NCBI GenBank assembly: GCA_012729535.1
Contig: JAAYCY010000076.1
Coordinates: forward strand, 1 to 48,506
Length of the DNA stretch: 48,506 bases
Reading direction: 5' to 3'
Source of the DNA: Methanomicrobiales archaeon
GTDB lineage: Archaea > Halobacteriota > Methanomicrobia > Methanomicrobiales > Methanospirillaceae
Shown: positions 1 through 9,455 of the stretch, piece by piece
Layout of the letters: each line of letters opens with the position of its first letter
Position numbering within the stretch: the first letter of the stretch is position 1
The notes under the pieces: model-generated
Databases searched by the model: none
Told to the model about the DNA's origin: nothing
Seen by the model: only the letters and a program-made list of their open reading frames with translations
Program-made: the position numbers and the translations under genes

Positions 1-166
1 AATTAGGTGTTTTATTGAACCTGTCAAGTTCTGTGTTCACTACATTAGATGTCATATTAAACCTCTCAAACTCCGTGTCAACAAAATTAGGTGTTTTATT
101 GAACCTGTCAAGTTCTGTGTTCACTAAATCCGGTGACTTATTAAACCGGTCTGATTCGTAATCGAC
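1..166 (-). repeat. 42-bp tandem repeat encoding 14-residue units
   Basis: Units on the minus strand run 166-125, 124-83, 82-41 and 40 to the window edge. The second unit and the last (edge) unit are identical over their 40 visible bases, and the identity extends 2 bases into the flanking units, making a 42-base match (1-42 against 85-126). The first and third units are diverged. Each unit keeps an Asp/Glu-Arg-Phe-Asn core. The repeat probably continues beyond the window. Confidence 0.8.
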
Positions 167-262
167 CAGTCTGTTTTTTGTTGAACTTCCAAACGCGGTA
201 TCTGCACATACAGCTCCCGCAACCAAAGAGAATAGAAGGAAAAAAATTACTGTTTTCATCAT
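1..262 (-). CDS. Secreted repeat protein, N-terminal part only (cut by window edge)
   Basis: Reading leftward from the ATG at 262 (or the adjacent ATG at 259) gives an uninterrupted frame to the window edge. The first 21 or so residues are a signal peptide: Met-Met-Lys, a hydrophobic core (VIFFLLFSLVAGAV), and a likely cleavage after CADT. The mature part quickly becomes a 14-residue repeat of the type VNTELDRFNKTPNF, with at least four copies before the sequence ends. The protein is therefore exported and repetitive; I do not recognise the family. Its start lies 215 bases from the subtilase start and is transcribed divergently, so shared control is possible. Codon structure (synonymous changes between repeat units) supports real coding. 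Total length is unknown. Confidence 0.7.
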   Translation of the reverse strand, partial: MMKTVIFFLLFSLVAGAVCADTAFGSSTKNRLVDYESDRFNKSPDLVNTELDRFNKTPNFVDTEFERFNMTSNVVNTELDRFNKTPN

Positions 263-310
263 CAGCTCTTTGGCATGAAGAATTATGTATTTTCCTGTCT
301 CATAAGAAAA

Positions 311-320
311 AATTATATAT
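311..320 (-). promoter_or_regulatory. Putative TATA box for the repeat protein
   Basis: The A/T run aattatatat reads ATATATAATT on the minus strand. A start about 26 bases downstream (near 290) would leave a leader of about 28 bases before the ATG at 262. Confidence 0.4.
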
Positions 321-397
321 TTTGGGCATATTCTGTTTTAGCCTGTTCACCTGTATCTTTCCTCTGATCCTTTCAGACTGACATACCAGTGAAAAGA

Positions 398-406
398 GTA
401 TAAAAA
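398..406 (+). promoter_or_regulatory. Putative TATA box for the subtilase gene
   Basis: The sequence gtataaaaa predicts a transcription start near 429-430. That is downstream of the GTG at 420 and upstream of the ATG at 477, so it supports the ATG as the true start. Confidence 0.45.
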
Positions 407-476
407 GTTCCCTACGAGGGTGAAGAAACTTCATACTCCCATGCAGCAGATATCAGAAGGAAAGGATGGGGTAGTA

Positions 477-2762
477 ATGAAAATGTTAAAACGTATTTCA
501 ATAGCGAGTTTTTTTATCGTTGTTCTTCTTCTCCTCTGTTTATGCATTCCTAATGGAATTGCGCAGAGAAATGAGAATATTTATTCATATAATCCCTTTT
601 ATTCAGGTGGAGTAGTAAACCAGCACACAAATTCCGGTGATCTTTCCAAGGATCATGCATCTGATCGGCTCATTGTCAGGTATAATCCGGACAGTGTGGG
701 CAAAAAGGATGGAATGATGTCTGCCATGTCAGTAGCGAATGCACAGGCAGGTTCCAGGATTGTCCACGACCTGAGCAATAATGGAGTCCCGGGGATGCAG
801 GTCGTTCAGGTTACTGGAACGAGCCTTGAAAATGCAATGGCATCATATAGGGCAAATCCTGATGTTCTTTATGTCGAACCGGATTACAGGATTTCACTCA
901 GTCCAATTGAACAATCTGGTAAAACAGCTGAAATAAAAAGCGTTGGGGCTGCAAGTACCAACTATCCCAATGATCCAGGATTTTCAAATCTCTGGGGACT
1001 CTCTAATACCGGCCAGGCACCGTTTTATGGTATATCCGGTGCAGATATCGATGCCCCTCTTGCATGGGGAGTATCAACCGGATCTTCCAGTGTCACGGTT
1101 GCTGTCATTGATACTGGTGTCGATTACACCCATACTGATCTTACAGCAAATATCTGGCGAAATTCTGGTGAAACTGTCAATGGGATCGATGATGATGGAA
1201 ACGGGTATATTGATGACATCAGGGGATGGAATTTTGTTACAAAGACAAATGATCCCATGGATGATAATGGCCATGGTACTCATTGTGCGGGGTCCATCGC
1301 AGCAGTCGGTAACAATGGTATTGGTATCTGCGGGGTTACCTGGAATACAAAAATTATGCCGCTCAAGTTTCTGGATGCACAGGGCTCTGGTTATACTTCG
1401 GATGCAATTTCAGCAATTTTATATGCAAACAAGATGGGAGTTCCGATAATCTCTAATTCATGGTCCGGAACAGGATACTCACAGTCACTTAAGGATGCAC
1501 TTGATGCATCCACAGCAGTGGTTATATGTGCATCAGGAAACAGCGGTGGAAATTCAGACATTACCCCGATATATCCTGCTGCATATACAAGCAGTAATAT
1601 TGTTTCTGTTGCTGCATCCGGGTATGATGATACTCTGGCATCCTTCTCTAATTATGGGCTCAGTTCAGTAGATGTTGCAGCACCAGGAGTTAGTATTTAC
1701 AGTACGACAAAGTCCGGACAATATAAGTATCTGAATGGTTCTTCAATGGCTGCTGCTTATGTTACTGGGATAGCAGCTCTCATAAAAGCCCAGAATCCCT
1801 CAATGACTGCTGCACAGATAAAAAGCAAAATTCTAGGAACCTGTGATTATATCTCTTCATTATCAGGAAAAGTTGTTACCGGAGGAAGAGTGAATGCAGC
1901 CAAAGCTCTTGGAATAAATACTCCTACCCCAACCCCTACTCCATATCCCAGTCCAACCGTGACCCGAACTCCTACCCCAACCCCTACTCCATATCCCAGT
2001 CCAACCGTGACCCGAACTCCCACTCCAACCCCTACTCCATATCCCAGTCCAACCGTGACCCGAACTCCCACTCCAACTCCTACTCCATATCCCAGTCCAA
2101 CCGTGACCCGAACTCCCACTCCAACTCCTACTCCATATCCCAGTCCAACCGTGACCCGAACTCCCACCCCAACTCCTACTCCATATCCCAGTCCAACTGT
2201 GACCCGAACTCCCACCCCAACTCCTGTTCCTACATATCAACCGGAAATCCCCTGTGGGGTCTATAAAACAGATACCCAGACCGGTTTTTTAAGGCAGGGA
2301 CAGGCAGCGGTTTATGGTTATTATATTCCGCCTGATGGCAGGTCCAGGATAGAGTGGTCACTCGGGTCTTACGGATCGGCAGGTATCGGAAAAGGTCTGG
2401 ATAAATCATCCAAATCCGCAAATGCAAATAATAATCAAAATTCCGGAAGGTCTACATCAATCTTTGACGTGTACGTGTTCAAGGACTGTAATCCGAAGAT
2501 CTCGTACTGCTACACTGGATATTACTCGTACGGACCTGGTTCATATGTAACGATATCGCCTCCTTCATCAGGTTCGACATATTTTGTCATGATACATGCC
2601 AGACAGGGGAGTGGAACATATACTCTGAAAATGAACAGTTACAAGTGCCATAACACTCCGATTATCATAGCTTCTGCTGATGGGGTAACGCAATCTGTAT
2701 CACAAGATGCAGGAAGAGGAAAGGAAATCCCTGCTCCTGGAGCAGAGTTTGTTAATTTATAA
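477..2762 (+). CDS. Secreted subtilisin-family (S8) serine protease with Pro/Thr repeat linker and PPC-like C-terminal domain
   Basis: An extracellular endopeptidase. From the ATG at 477 the protein has 761 residues: signal peptide (1-31, hydrophobic core [12 protein letters not shown]), a pro-region, and the catalytic domain. The S8 triad is visible: Asp212 in VIDTGVD, His266 in NGHGTHCAG and Ser423 in [12 protein letters not shown]. Asn355 in ASGNSGG is the oxyanion-hole residue. After the catalytic domain come six 16-residue Pro/Thr/Tyr units, then about 150 residues resembling a bacterial pre-peptidase C-terminal (PPC) beta domain. The frame is open upstream to a GTG at 420, but that adds a charged 19-residue tail before the signal peptide and lies upstream of the predicted transcription start. 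An A/G-rich stretch (aaggatgggg) precedes the ATG. Likely role: breakdown or processing of proteins at the cell surface; substrate unknown. Confidence 0.93.
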   Translation: MKMLKRISIASFFIVVLLLLCLCIPNGIAQRNENIYSYNPFYSGGVVNQHTNSGDLSKDHASDRLIVRYNPDSVGKKDGMMSAMSVANAQAGSRIVHDLSNNGVPGMQVVQVTGTSLENAMASYRANPDVLYVEPDYRISLSPIEQSGKTAEIKSVGAASTNYPNDPGFSNLWGLSNTGQAPFYGISGADIDAPLAWGVSTGSSSVTVAVIDTGVDYTHTDLTANIWRNSGETVNGIDDDGNGYIDDIRGWNFVTKTNDPMDDNGHGTHCAGSIAAVGNNGIGICGVTWNTKIMPLKFLDAQGSGYTSDAISAILYANKMGVPIISNSWSGTGYSQSLKDALDASTAVVICASGNSGGNSDITPIYPAAYTSSNIVSVAASGYDDTLASFSNYGLSSVDVAAPGVSIYSTTKSGQYKYLNGSSMAAAYVTGIAALIKAQNPSMTAAQIKSKILGTCDYISSLSGKVVTGGRVNAAKALGINTPTPTPTPYPSPTVTRTPTPTPTPYPSPTVTRTPTPTPTPYPSPTVTRTPTPTPTPYPSPTVTRTPTPTPTPYPSPTVTRTPTPTPTPYPSPTVTRTPTPTPVPTYQPEIPCGVYKTDTQTGFLRQGQAAVYGYYIPPDGRSRIEWSLGSYGSAGIGKGLDKSSKSANANNNQNSGRSTSIFDVYVFKDCNPKISYCYTGYYSYGPGSYVTISPPSSGSTYFVMIHARQGSGTYTLKMNSYKCHNTPIIIASADGVTQSVSQDAGRGKEIPAPGAEFVNL
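1920..2231 (+). repeat. 48-bp tandem repeat (6 full units plus part) in the subtilase linker
   Basis: Full units start at 1920, 1968, 2016, 2064, 2112 and 2160, with a partial unit from 2208. Each encodes [16 protein letters not shown]. Units differ mainly by silent third-base C/T changes, as expected of an array homogenised by slippage or unequal exchange while the protein sequence is selected. The encoded linker should be extended and is rich in Thr, so glycosylation is possible. Confidence 0.95.
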
Positions 2763-2797
2763 TAAGAAGGAAACCTGGAAATCTTATTTTTCTCCTC

Positions 2798-5389
2798 TCA
2801 TGCATTGCCAAAAATTAATGTTCCTTCTTTTTCATCAACTACAATCTCTTTATCTTTAGAAACCGTTCCTTCAAGAATCATTTTTGATAGTTCATTCAGC
2901 AGGTTTTTCTGGATAACCCGTTTGATTGGTCGTGCACCAAACTGGGGGTCAAATCCTAGTTTAGCAATATATCCTACGGCCTTATCCGTTGCAGTAAACC
3001 TGACATCACTTTTCTCAAGCATTTTCTGGACAATTCCCAGTTGAAGCCTGACAACTGTTCTGATCTCCTCCATGTTCAGCGGTTTGAACATGATGACTTC
3101 GTCAATCCGGTTAAGAAATTCTGGCCGAATGGTCTTTTTGAGAAGTTCAAACACCTTGGCCTGTGTCTGTTCAAACATCATGGTTCGGTTTTCATCGGTG
3201 GTATGTTCCAGGTTCTCCTGGATAATATGTGAACCGATATTTGAAGTCATGATAATGATGGTATTTTTAAAATCCACCGTCCTGCCTTTGTTATCGGTGA
3301 GACGACCATCATCCAGTACCTGGAGGAGGATATTAAAGACATCTGGATGGGCCTTTTCTATTTCATCCAAAAGAACCACGGAATATGGCTTTCTACGAAC
3401 CGCCTCAGTCAATTGTCCTGATTCTTCATATCCCACATAACCTGGAGGTGCTCCAACCAGCCGTGAAACCGTGTGCCTCTCCTGGTATTCTGACATATCA
3501 ATCCGAACCATACTGTTTTCATTATTGAACAGGAATTCTGCCAGGGCTTTTGCAAGTTCAGTCTTTCCTACACCCGTAGTCCCAAGAAAGATAAATGAAC
3601 CAATCGGACGTTTTGTATCCTGAAGTCCTGCCCTGCTCCGACGGATGGCATCAGAAACCGCTCCTATAGCTTCATCCTGCCCGACAACCCGCTTGTGAAG
3701 TTCTGTTTCAAGACTGAGAAGTTTTTGTTTTTCACTCTGGAGCATCCTGCTTACGGGAATACCCGTCCACCTTGAGACAACTTCTGCAATCTCCTCGGCA
3801 TCCACCTCTTCGTTTACCATCGCCGAATCTTTTTGTAATACCGTCAGTTGTTCCTCAAGTTCTTTGATCTTCTTCTCAATCTCCGGGATATGACCATATC
3901 GAATTTCCGCTACTTTTCCCAGATCGGCATTCCTGTTTGCACTTTCTGCTTCGAATTTCCATTTTTCAATTTCATTTTTCCTCTGCTGGATCTGTTCGAC
4001 AATATCCTTTTCAGATTGCCATTTTGTCTTAAGACGGTTTCTCTCTTCAGTCAGATTTCCGATCTCTTCATTCAGGTTGTCCAGTTTTCCCTGGTCTTTC
4101 TCACGCTTTATTGCTTCCCTTTCAATTTCGAGCTGGCGGATCTTCCTCTCGATAATTTCCAGTTCTTCAGGGACAGAATTAATTTCCAGGCGGAGTTTTG
4201 ATGCAGCTTCATCGATTAAGTCTATCGCTTTATCAGGGAGGAACCGATCAGATATGTATCGCTGTGAGAGCTCTACAGCGGCAATGATAGCTTCATCTTT
4301 GATCCTGACATGATGATGGGACTCATATTTCTCTTTAATGCCACGTAGAATTGATATTGAATCTGCAATGTCTGGTTCGTTCACCATTACCGGCTGGAAT
4401 CGACGTTCAAGGGCTTTGTCTTTTTCAAAATATTTCTGGTATTCTTTTAAGGTCGTTGCACCGATAACATGTAGTTCTCCTCGTGAAAGTGCCGGCTTTA
4501 AAATATTTGCAGCATCCATTGCACCTTCACTCGCTCCGGCCCCGACAAGCGTATGGATCTCGTCGATAAAGAGAATTATCTCTCCTTCTGCTGAAATTAC
4601 TTCCTTCACAACACTCTTGAGCCGTTCTTCAAACTCACCCTTATATTTTGCCCCGGCTATGAGAGCTCCCATGTCAAGTGAATAAATCTGTTTTGTTTTC
4701 AGGTTGTCCGGAACGTCTCCGTCAATAATCCGGTGTGCAAGTCCCTCGGCAATGGCTGTTTTTCCAACACCTGGTTCTCCGATAAGGATTGGATTATTTT
4801 TTGTTCTTCGTGAAAGAATCTGGAGCACCCTGCGTATTTCGTCATCACGGCCGATAACCGGGTCAAGTTTTCCACTTCCTGCAAGATCATTCAGGTTACG
4901 GGCATACTGGTTCAGGGCATTATAGGTTTCTTCCGCAGTCTGGCTGCTGACCGTCGATCCTTTGCGAAGTTGCCTGATAGCTGTTTTTAGCTCTTTCTCA
5001 GATACTCCATTTTCTTTCAACAGCCGTGCGGTTGAATCATTGCCTGATAACAGGCCTAGGAGCAGATGTTCTATGGAGATGAACTCATCCTTGAATTCCT
5101 GGGAATATGCTGTTGCTTTTTGGAGGGCTTTTGCAGAATCCTGTGCAAGATATTGTTCACCTCCAGTGACTTTCGGACAGGAATCTACAAGGTTGTCTAG
5201 TGCACGTGTAAAAGAATCAAGGTTCACATTGACTTTTTTCAGGAGATAAGGGATGACATTTTCATCTACGACCAGCATACCTTTCAGGAGATGTGATGTC
5301 TCGATGGCCTGGCACTGATGTGCTCCGGCTATTTCCATCGCTTTCTGGATAGCCTCCTGTGATTTGATGGTATAATTATTAAAGTTCAT
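2798..5389 (-). CDS. clpB: ClpB-type AAA+ protein disaggregase
   Basis: A hexameric ATP-driven chaperone that threads proteins out of aggregates. At 863 residues it has full ClpB length. The N-domain spans about 1-145. The first AAA+ module has Walker A GEPGVGKT (204-211) and Walker B FIDEIH (274-279). A long charged coiled coil, the ClpB M-domain, lies at about 400-530. The second AAA+ module has GTTGVGKTE near 600 and [11 protein letters not shown], and ends in the usual [10 protein letters not shown] region. The M-domain separates it from ClpA and ClpC. ClpB is patchy in archaea and is generally thought to be of bacterial origin there; no dnaK, dnaJ or grpE lies in this window. It converges on the subtilase with a 35-base gap. 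The 268 bases upstream (5390-5657) should hold its promoter, but I see no CIRCE-like inverted repeat. Confidence 0.96.
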   Translation of the reverse strand: MNFNNYTIKSQEAIQKAMEIAGAHQCQAIETSHLLKGMLVVDENVIPYLLKKVNVNLDSFTRALDNLVDSCPKVTGGEQYLAQDSAKALQKATAYSQEFKDEFISIEHLLLGLLSGNDSTARLLKENGVSEKELKTAIRQLRKGSTVSSQTAEETYNALNQYARNLNDLAGSGKLDPVIGRDDEIRRVLQILSRRTKNNPILIGEPGVGKTAIAEGLAHRIIDGDVPDNLKTKQIYSLDMGALIAGAKYKGEFEERLKSVVKEVISAEGEIILFIDEIHTLVGAGASEGAMDAANILKPALSRGELHVIGATTLKEYQKYFEKDKALERRFQPVMVNEPDIADSISILRGIKEKYESHHHVRIKDEAIIAAVELSQRYISDRFLPDKAIDLIDEAASKLRLEINSVPEELEIIERKIRQLEIEREAIKREKDQGKLDNLNEEIGNLTEERNRLKTKWQSEKDIVEQIQQRKNEIEKWKFEAESANRNADLGKVAEIRYGHIPEIEKKIKELEEQLTVLQKDSAMVNEEVDAEEIAEVVSRWTGIPVSRMLQSEKQKLLSLETELHKRVVGQDEAIGAVSDAIRRSRAGLQDTKRPIGSFIFLGTTGVGKTELAKALAEFLFNNENSMVRIDMSEYQERHTVSRLVGAPPGYVGYEESGQLTEAVRRKPYSVVLLDEIEKAHPDVFNILLQVLDDGRLTDNKGRTVDFKNTIIIMTSNIGSHIIQENLEHTTDENRTMMFEQTQAKVFELLKKTIRPEFLNRIDEVIMFKPLNMEEIRTVVRLQLGIVQKMLEKSDVRFTATDKAVGYIAKLGFDPQFGARPIKRVIQKNLLNELSKMILEGTVSKDKEIVVDEKEGTLIFGNA

Positions 5390-5657
5390 AGACAGGTACT
5401 CACTTCCTGGTGATCACTTTGTTTTGATGTATGTTTGTATAATAGTTCTATTTTCATGTATAGGGAAAAATTCTGCACACCTGGAAGACAGGATATGACC
5501 TGCCGGTTTACTACCGTTAAAAAAACGATGGACAAAAAATGTTATTGTTGAAATAGTTAAGAGTAATTTGGTGAGTGATGAGATAGACTTGTGTAAGGAA
5601 AAAACCTATAATGCTTTACTTAATTGAAATAATTCCAAATTATGCTCACATATTTAT

Positions 5658-7724
5658 CTACAACCGGATAACCTCTTTTTTCCAATTTTCATATGCATGG
5701 TATGAATAAACCGGCGGGCTGCATGAACCCGGACCGCAAATGTATATTGCCGGTTTTCGTGGATACTGAGTAACTTCCTGAATTATCGGGGATACATCAT
5801 CTGGATTATTGATGGGAACAGTAATAGCTCCGGGGAGGTACTGCGTCCTGATATCGGTTAGGATATCAGTAATTTCCGTGGATTTGTCCGGAAACAGGGC
5901 AAGGATTCTAAAACTTTTTTCTTTCTCTATTGATGCAGAAAGAAATGAAAGCATCACTCCAGAGCCCTGGCCTGATACTCCCCCTGCCATCCTGATAAGC
6001 TGGTCATATAATTGAGAATATGTAATGTCCCCAGTGAGACAAAAGAGCCTGTTAATCACTATTGAAGCCATGCCATTAACCGAAGGAAGAGCACCATCCA
6101 TCCTGTCCATGAGACGAACGGGTAGATCGGTTGTTTCACTATTTGAATGATAAAATCCCCCGTCACTTTCATCCCAAAATCCACTACGTACTTGTTGAAC
6201 CAGCTGGATTGCTGACTGCAGCCATTTCACATCTCCATCTGCTTCAAAGAGGTCAAGAAGCCCTTTTGCCAGAAAGATATAATCTCCACTTAATGCTGGA
6301 TTTCCTCTCTTTTCCCTAAACCAGCTATGAAGAAGTCTTCCCCTTTCATCTATCAAATTCTGTAAAATAAAGGTTGCTGCATGAACAGCAGCCTGATAGT
6401 ATCTGGTCCATCGAAAGGTAATATATCCCTGTACCAGGGCTGATATCATTAACCCATTCCAATCGGATAGAATTTTGTCGTCAATCGGTGGAGTTTCCCG
6501 TTCTTTTCGGATTGACAGAATTTTTTTCTGCATTCGTGCCAGCCATTCACCTGGAGATGCGATTCCATACTCAGACAGGGCTACATGGAGATCCCTTTCC
6601 GGATGAAGTACATTGCTTCCAAATGGAATCCCGTGTCCGGATACATTCCCTTCAGGAGTTATCCCGGTAATCGTGCAAAACAGTCTGCCGTCATCGTTCC
6701 CGAGGATTTTCATAATTTCTTCCTGTTTCCACAGGTAATAAGCTCCTTCACCTTTTGGGCTGTCTGCGTCTACCGATGAATAAAACGCTCCTCTTGGATC
6801 AGATAGAGATAAAATGACATAATCAAGAATTCCCTCGGCAGTATTTTTAAAGAGGCTGTTTTTAGAAATCCGGTAACCTTCGCAATATGCTATGGCAAGA
6901 AGTGCCTGATCATAGAGCATCTTTTCAAAATGAGGGAGTTTCCATCCCCTGTCTGTTGCATACCGGTGAAAACCGCCATCCAGATGATCCCTGATACCAC
7001 TGACTGCCATCTTAAAAAGAGTGTGTTCTGCCATGCTCCATGCGGTATTGTTGGAATAATGATGGTAATACCGTAACAAAAAGAGAATTTGTGTAACGGA
7101 GGGAAACTTGGGGCTGGTTGAAAAACCTCCATATTCTGGATCATACTGATGAGCAAGGTAGATGTACGCATCATGATTTCTCTCTTCTGATATGTCGGCC
7201 GGTGTTGGTGTAAAGACCTGTTTTACCGCCTGAATCAATTTTTTACCAGTTTCATTCACTTCTTCACGCCGGCTTTTCCATATATCCGAAATATATGGGA
7301 GAAGATCCATCATTCCGATCATTCCCGGGCGGCTGTATTTTGGGAGATATGTTGTAGCATAAAAAGGTTCCCGGTCCGGACTAAGAAAGATGGTCATCGG
7401 CCAGCCTCCAGAACCGGTCATCAGCTGGCAGATTGTCATGTATAATTGATCAATATCAGGTCGTTCCTCACGGTCGACTTTGATTGAAATAAAATTATTA
7501 TTAAGGAGTATAGCGATTTCCGGATCTTCAAAAGATTCCTGTTCCATCACATGACACCAGTGACAGGCAGCATACCCGATGGACAAAAAAACCGGTAAAT
7601 CAAGTTCTCTGGCAATCTCAAAGGCTTCTTCTCCCCATGGATACCAGTTTACCGGGTTTTTTGCATGCATCAGGAGATATGGGCTTTTTGATCCGGATAA
7701 CCGGTTTTTGTGTAATTCACTCAT
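5658..7724 (-). CDS. DUF255 / YyaL-type protein with N-terminal thioredoxin-like domain
   Basis: A 688-residue member of the family that includes B. subtilis YyaL and human SPATA20. The N-terminal 150 or so residues are the thioredoxin-like DUF255 domain with the hallmark [12 protein letters not shown] and the motif CHWCHVME (Cys54, Cys57). The rest resembles the (alpha/alpha)6 barrel of the N-acylglucosamine 2-epimerase/cellobiose-epimerase fold, including FEKMLYDQA. The biochemical role of the family is not settled. I chose the ATG at 7724 because it overlaps the stop of the upstream hydrolase gene by 8 bases and gives the conserved N-terminus [16 protein letters not shown]; an in-frame upstream extension to 7811 lies inside that gene. 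It is likely translated together with the hydrolase. The gap downstream contains a T6 run near 5600 (minus strand) that could end transcription. Confidence 0.93.
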   Translation of the reverse strand: MSELHKNRLSGSKSPYLLMHAKNPVNWYPWGEEAFEIARELDLPVFLSIGYAACHWCHVMEQESFEDPEIAILLNNNFISIKVDREERPDIDQLYMTICQLMTGSGGWPMTIFLSPDREPFYATTYLPKYSRPGMIGMMDLLPYISDIWKSRREEVNETGKKLIQAVKQVFTPTPADISEERNHDAYIYLAHQYDPEYGGFSTSPKFPSVTQILFLLRYYHHYSNNTAWSMAEHTLFKMAVSGIRDHLDGGFHRYATDRGWKLPHFEKMLYDQALLAIAYCEGYRISKNSLFKNTAEGILDYVILSLSDPRGAFYSSVDADSPKGEGAYYLWKQEEIMKILGNDDGRLFCTITGITPEGNVSGHGIPFGSNVLHPERDLHVALSEYGIASPGEWLARMQKKILSIRKERETPPIDDKILSDWNGLMISALVQGYITFRWTRYYQAAVHAATFILQNLIDERGRLLHSWFREKRGNPALSGDYIFLAKGLLDLFEADGDVKWLQSAIQLVQQVRSGFWDESDGGFYHSNSETTDLPVRLMDRMDGALPSVNGMASIVINRLFCLTGDITYSQLYDQLIRMAGGVSGQGSGVMLSFLSASIEKEKSFRILALFPDKSTEITDILTDIRTQYLPGAITVPINNPDDVSPIIQEVTQYPRKPAIYICGPGSCSPPVYSYHAYENWKKEVIRL

Positions 7725-8604
7725 TTTTATCCACAGAAGTGAGAAATTTTCTGATAGTTTCAATGTATGTTGTTCTCTGCTCCAGGTGATGAGCATGTGC
7801 TGCATCTTCAAAAATCACCAGTTGTGATCCTGGTAGCATACTCTGGTAATGCCTCGTGGATTCGGGAGATGCTTCATCGTATCGACCACATGTAAAAAGT
7901 GTTGGAACAGTTATCATGGGCAGGTCTTGTGCCCGTTCATACGTCCTGAGTGTTCCCTTTATAGTAAATTCACTTGGTCCCCACATGTATTCATATACAG
8001 AATGGCCCAGTTTTTCCATTGAAGCCATCAGGCACTCAGGCCACGTTTCAGATCGGCACAAGTGCCGGCGGTAAAATTCGTTCATCGCTTCCTGGTATTC
8101 CGGAGAGTCATATGATTCCAGTTCTTCATATTTCAGGATGGTATTTCTGATACTTGATGGAAGCTCTTCAATGTACTGACGCTGGTCATTATGCCACCTG
8201 GATACACTCAGGCAGGGGGCAGAAAGGATGAGAGAGTTGACACCTGGTGGTTGTTGGGTGATAAGATACTCAACCGCCAGCATAGTGCCCCAGGACTGTC
8301 CGAGGATATGTAAGTTTAAAAGATCCAGTTTTTCCCTGATTTCTGTGAGTTCCCGTACATAATATTCCAATGTATACCCGGTAAGAAAATCAGGTTTATC
8401 CGAGTATCCACAACCAAGCTGGTCATACCAGATGACCGGTCTCTCTGATGACAAAGCCTTTAATGGCAACAGGTAATCATGGGGAAAACCCGGACCACCG
8501 TGAATGATGAGGAGGGGGGTTTTAGGTTTTTTTGCTCCATCTATCCTGAACCATATTTTCCAGGAATTAACCTCTATGAATCCTTCCCTGGTGTCATCCG
8601 TCAT
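7717..8604 (-). CDS. Proline iminopeptidase-like alpha/beta hydrolase (S33)
   Basis: A 295-residue alpha/beta hydrolase whose closest match by motif is proline iminopeptidase, which removes N-terminal proline from peptides. Visible elements are the HGGPG oxyanion motif (35-39), the nucleophile elbow GQSWGT with Ser104, Asp243 in [10 protein letters not shown] and a His at about 270-273 in AAHAHHLEQ. The DQLGCGYSD segment is also typical of the family. The frame extends upstream to a TTG at 8664, but the ATG at 8604 fits the family N-terminus (short lead, then [16 protein letters not shown]). Family members vary in specificity, so another peptide or ester substrate is possible. Its stop overlaps the start of the DUF255 gene. 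Confidence 0.9.
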   Translation of the reverse strand: MTDDTREGFIEVNSWKIWFRIDGAKKPKTPLLIIHGGPGFPHDYLLPLKALSSERPVIWYDQLGCGYSDKPDFLTGYTLEYYVRELTEIREKLDLLNLHILGQSWGTMLAVEYLITQQPPGVNSLILSAPCLSVSRWHNDQRQYIEELPSSIRNTILKYEELESYDSPEYQEAMNEFYRRHLCRSETWPECLMASMEKLGHSVYEYMWGPSEFTIKGTLRTYERAQDLPMITVPTLFTCGRYDEASPESTRHYQSMLPGSQLVIFEDAAHAHHLEQRTTYIETIRKFLTSVDKNE

Positions 8605-8670
8605 ACGGTTTTGTTTAGGTGAAATCAGATGTATAGTTTTTGAAAATGAGATGAATGGTGTCAATACTTT

Positions 8671-8742
8671 AGGAGTCTTTCCTTCTTTTTCACGTTACTC
8701 GTGATAACCGACTATAAGATACCTGAAAATTAAGGAGTCTTT
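8671..8742. repeat. Pair of 10-bp direct repeats in a divergent promoter region
   Basis: The 10-mer aggagtcttt occurs at 8671-8680 and 8733-8742, 62 bases apart, in the 225-base gap between the divergent hydrolase and receiver genes. The second copy lies between an inverted pair acctga (8721-8726) and tcaggt (8750-8755). These could be operator sites, but the repeats are short and chance is not excluded. Confidence 0.3.
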
Positions 8743-8829
8743 TCTCTTATCAGGTTACATCTGATGGCAAATAATAAACTATGCATATAGATATTTTTTT
8801 GTGTTTTTCAATACTAATAGGTAATAAAT

Positions 8830-9444
8830 ATGCGAATATTGCTTATTGATGATAATGAAAAACTCTGTGTTTTATATCAACAGGTTCTCACAAAGGGGGG
8901 ACATGAGACAGATTACCTGACTGATCCAACAAAAGCCCTTGATACCATTCGGAATACAAAACCAGAACTGATTCTACTTGACATTATTCAGGAACCAATA
9001 TCCGGATGGGATGTTTTAGAACAGGTTCGTAGTGATCCTGAATATTTCCAGATACCGATTATCATTCTTACCGGAAAAGTACTGACAACAGACGAAGCAA
9101 TACGGTATGGGCTGAAAATTGAAGGCTTTATCATGAAACCACTTGAAAGGAACATGCTTCTTGCAGCCATCAGCGAGATGAAGGAACTCCTTGATGAGAG
9201 TGAAGATATGTATGAACGAGCCTTATCGGCTGGGATGAGCCCGGAAAAGGCATCTGAATGCAGAAATTCGACAAAAAAGAAGAGAATACTTAAATTTTTG
9301 GAGGAAACATTATCAAAGCAGGAAAAAATACTCGCTGGAGAAGAGTATGGAAGGCCGGATATCCTCCAGAACCTGGACGTACTGAGGGATTTGATAACCC
9401 GGGAGTTACTAAAAATAAACAAAATAATTCAGGATTGCCCTTAG
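8830..9444 (+). CDS. Stand-alone response regulator (CheY-like receiver) with helical C-terminus
   Basis: A 204-residue protein. Residues 1-118 form a receiver: acidic pair Asp7/Asp8 (LIDDNE), phospho-acceptor Asp51 (ILLDII), Thr81 (ILTGK) and Lys103 (IMKPLE). All residues needed for phosphotransfer are present. The last 85 or so residues are charged and helical, with no DNA-binding domain that I recognise. Output is therefore probably by protein contact, as is common for archaeal receivers. It converges on the receiver-PAS gene with an 11-base gap, and its likely phosphodonor is the kinase at 10858-14001. A/T-rich gcatatagata near 8777-8787 may be its TATA box, and aggtaata just before the ATG is a weak ribosome site. 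Confidence 0.9.
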   Translation: MRILLIDDNEKLCVLYQQVLTKGGHETDYLTDPTKALDTIRNTKPELILLDIIQEPISGWDVLEQVRSDPEYFQIPIIILTGKVLTTDEAIRYGLKIEGFIMKPLERNMLLAAISEMKELLDESEDMYERALSAGMSPEKASECRNSTKKKRILKFLEETLSKQEKILAGEEYGRPDILQNLDVLRDLITRELLKINKIIQDCP

Positions 9445-9455
9445 GGCCTGAAAAT

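Noticed and set aside
178-381. 67-residue plus-strand open frame near the left edge
   Set aside because: It overlaps the minus-strand signal peptide and repeat coding region, has no ribosome site, and its product shows no domain.
420-476. GTG at 420 as the subtilase start
   Set aside because: It adds a charged tail ahead of a good signal peptide and lies upstream of the transcription start predicted from the TATA box at 398.
1920-2231. Regularly spaced repeats that could suggest a CRISPR array
   Set aside because: The units are directly adjacent with no unique spacers, and they encode an in-frame Pro/Thr linker.
1847-2240. Two long minus-strand open frames over the subtilase linker, with repetitive Gly/Val or Ser/Gly/Trp products
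   Set aside because: They are by-products of the 48-bp repeat, which lacks stops in several frames. The plus frame has the protease context, signal peptide and silent-site variation.
5569-5586. gtgatga in the clpB upstream gap as a C/D box RNA
   Set aside because: No D box (CTGA) or terminal stem is found at the required distance.
5390-5657. Heat-shock (CIRCE-type) operator upstream of clpB
   Set aside because: No 9-base inverted repeat with a 9-base spacer is present.
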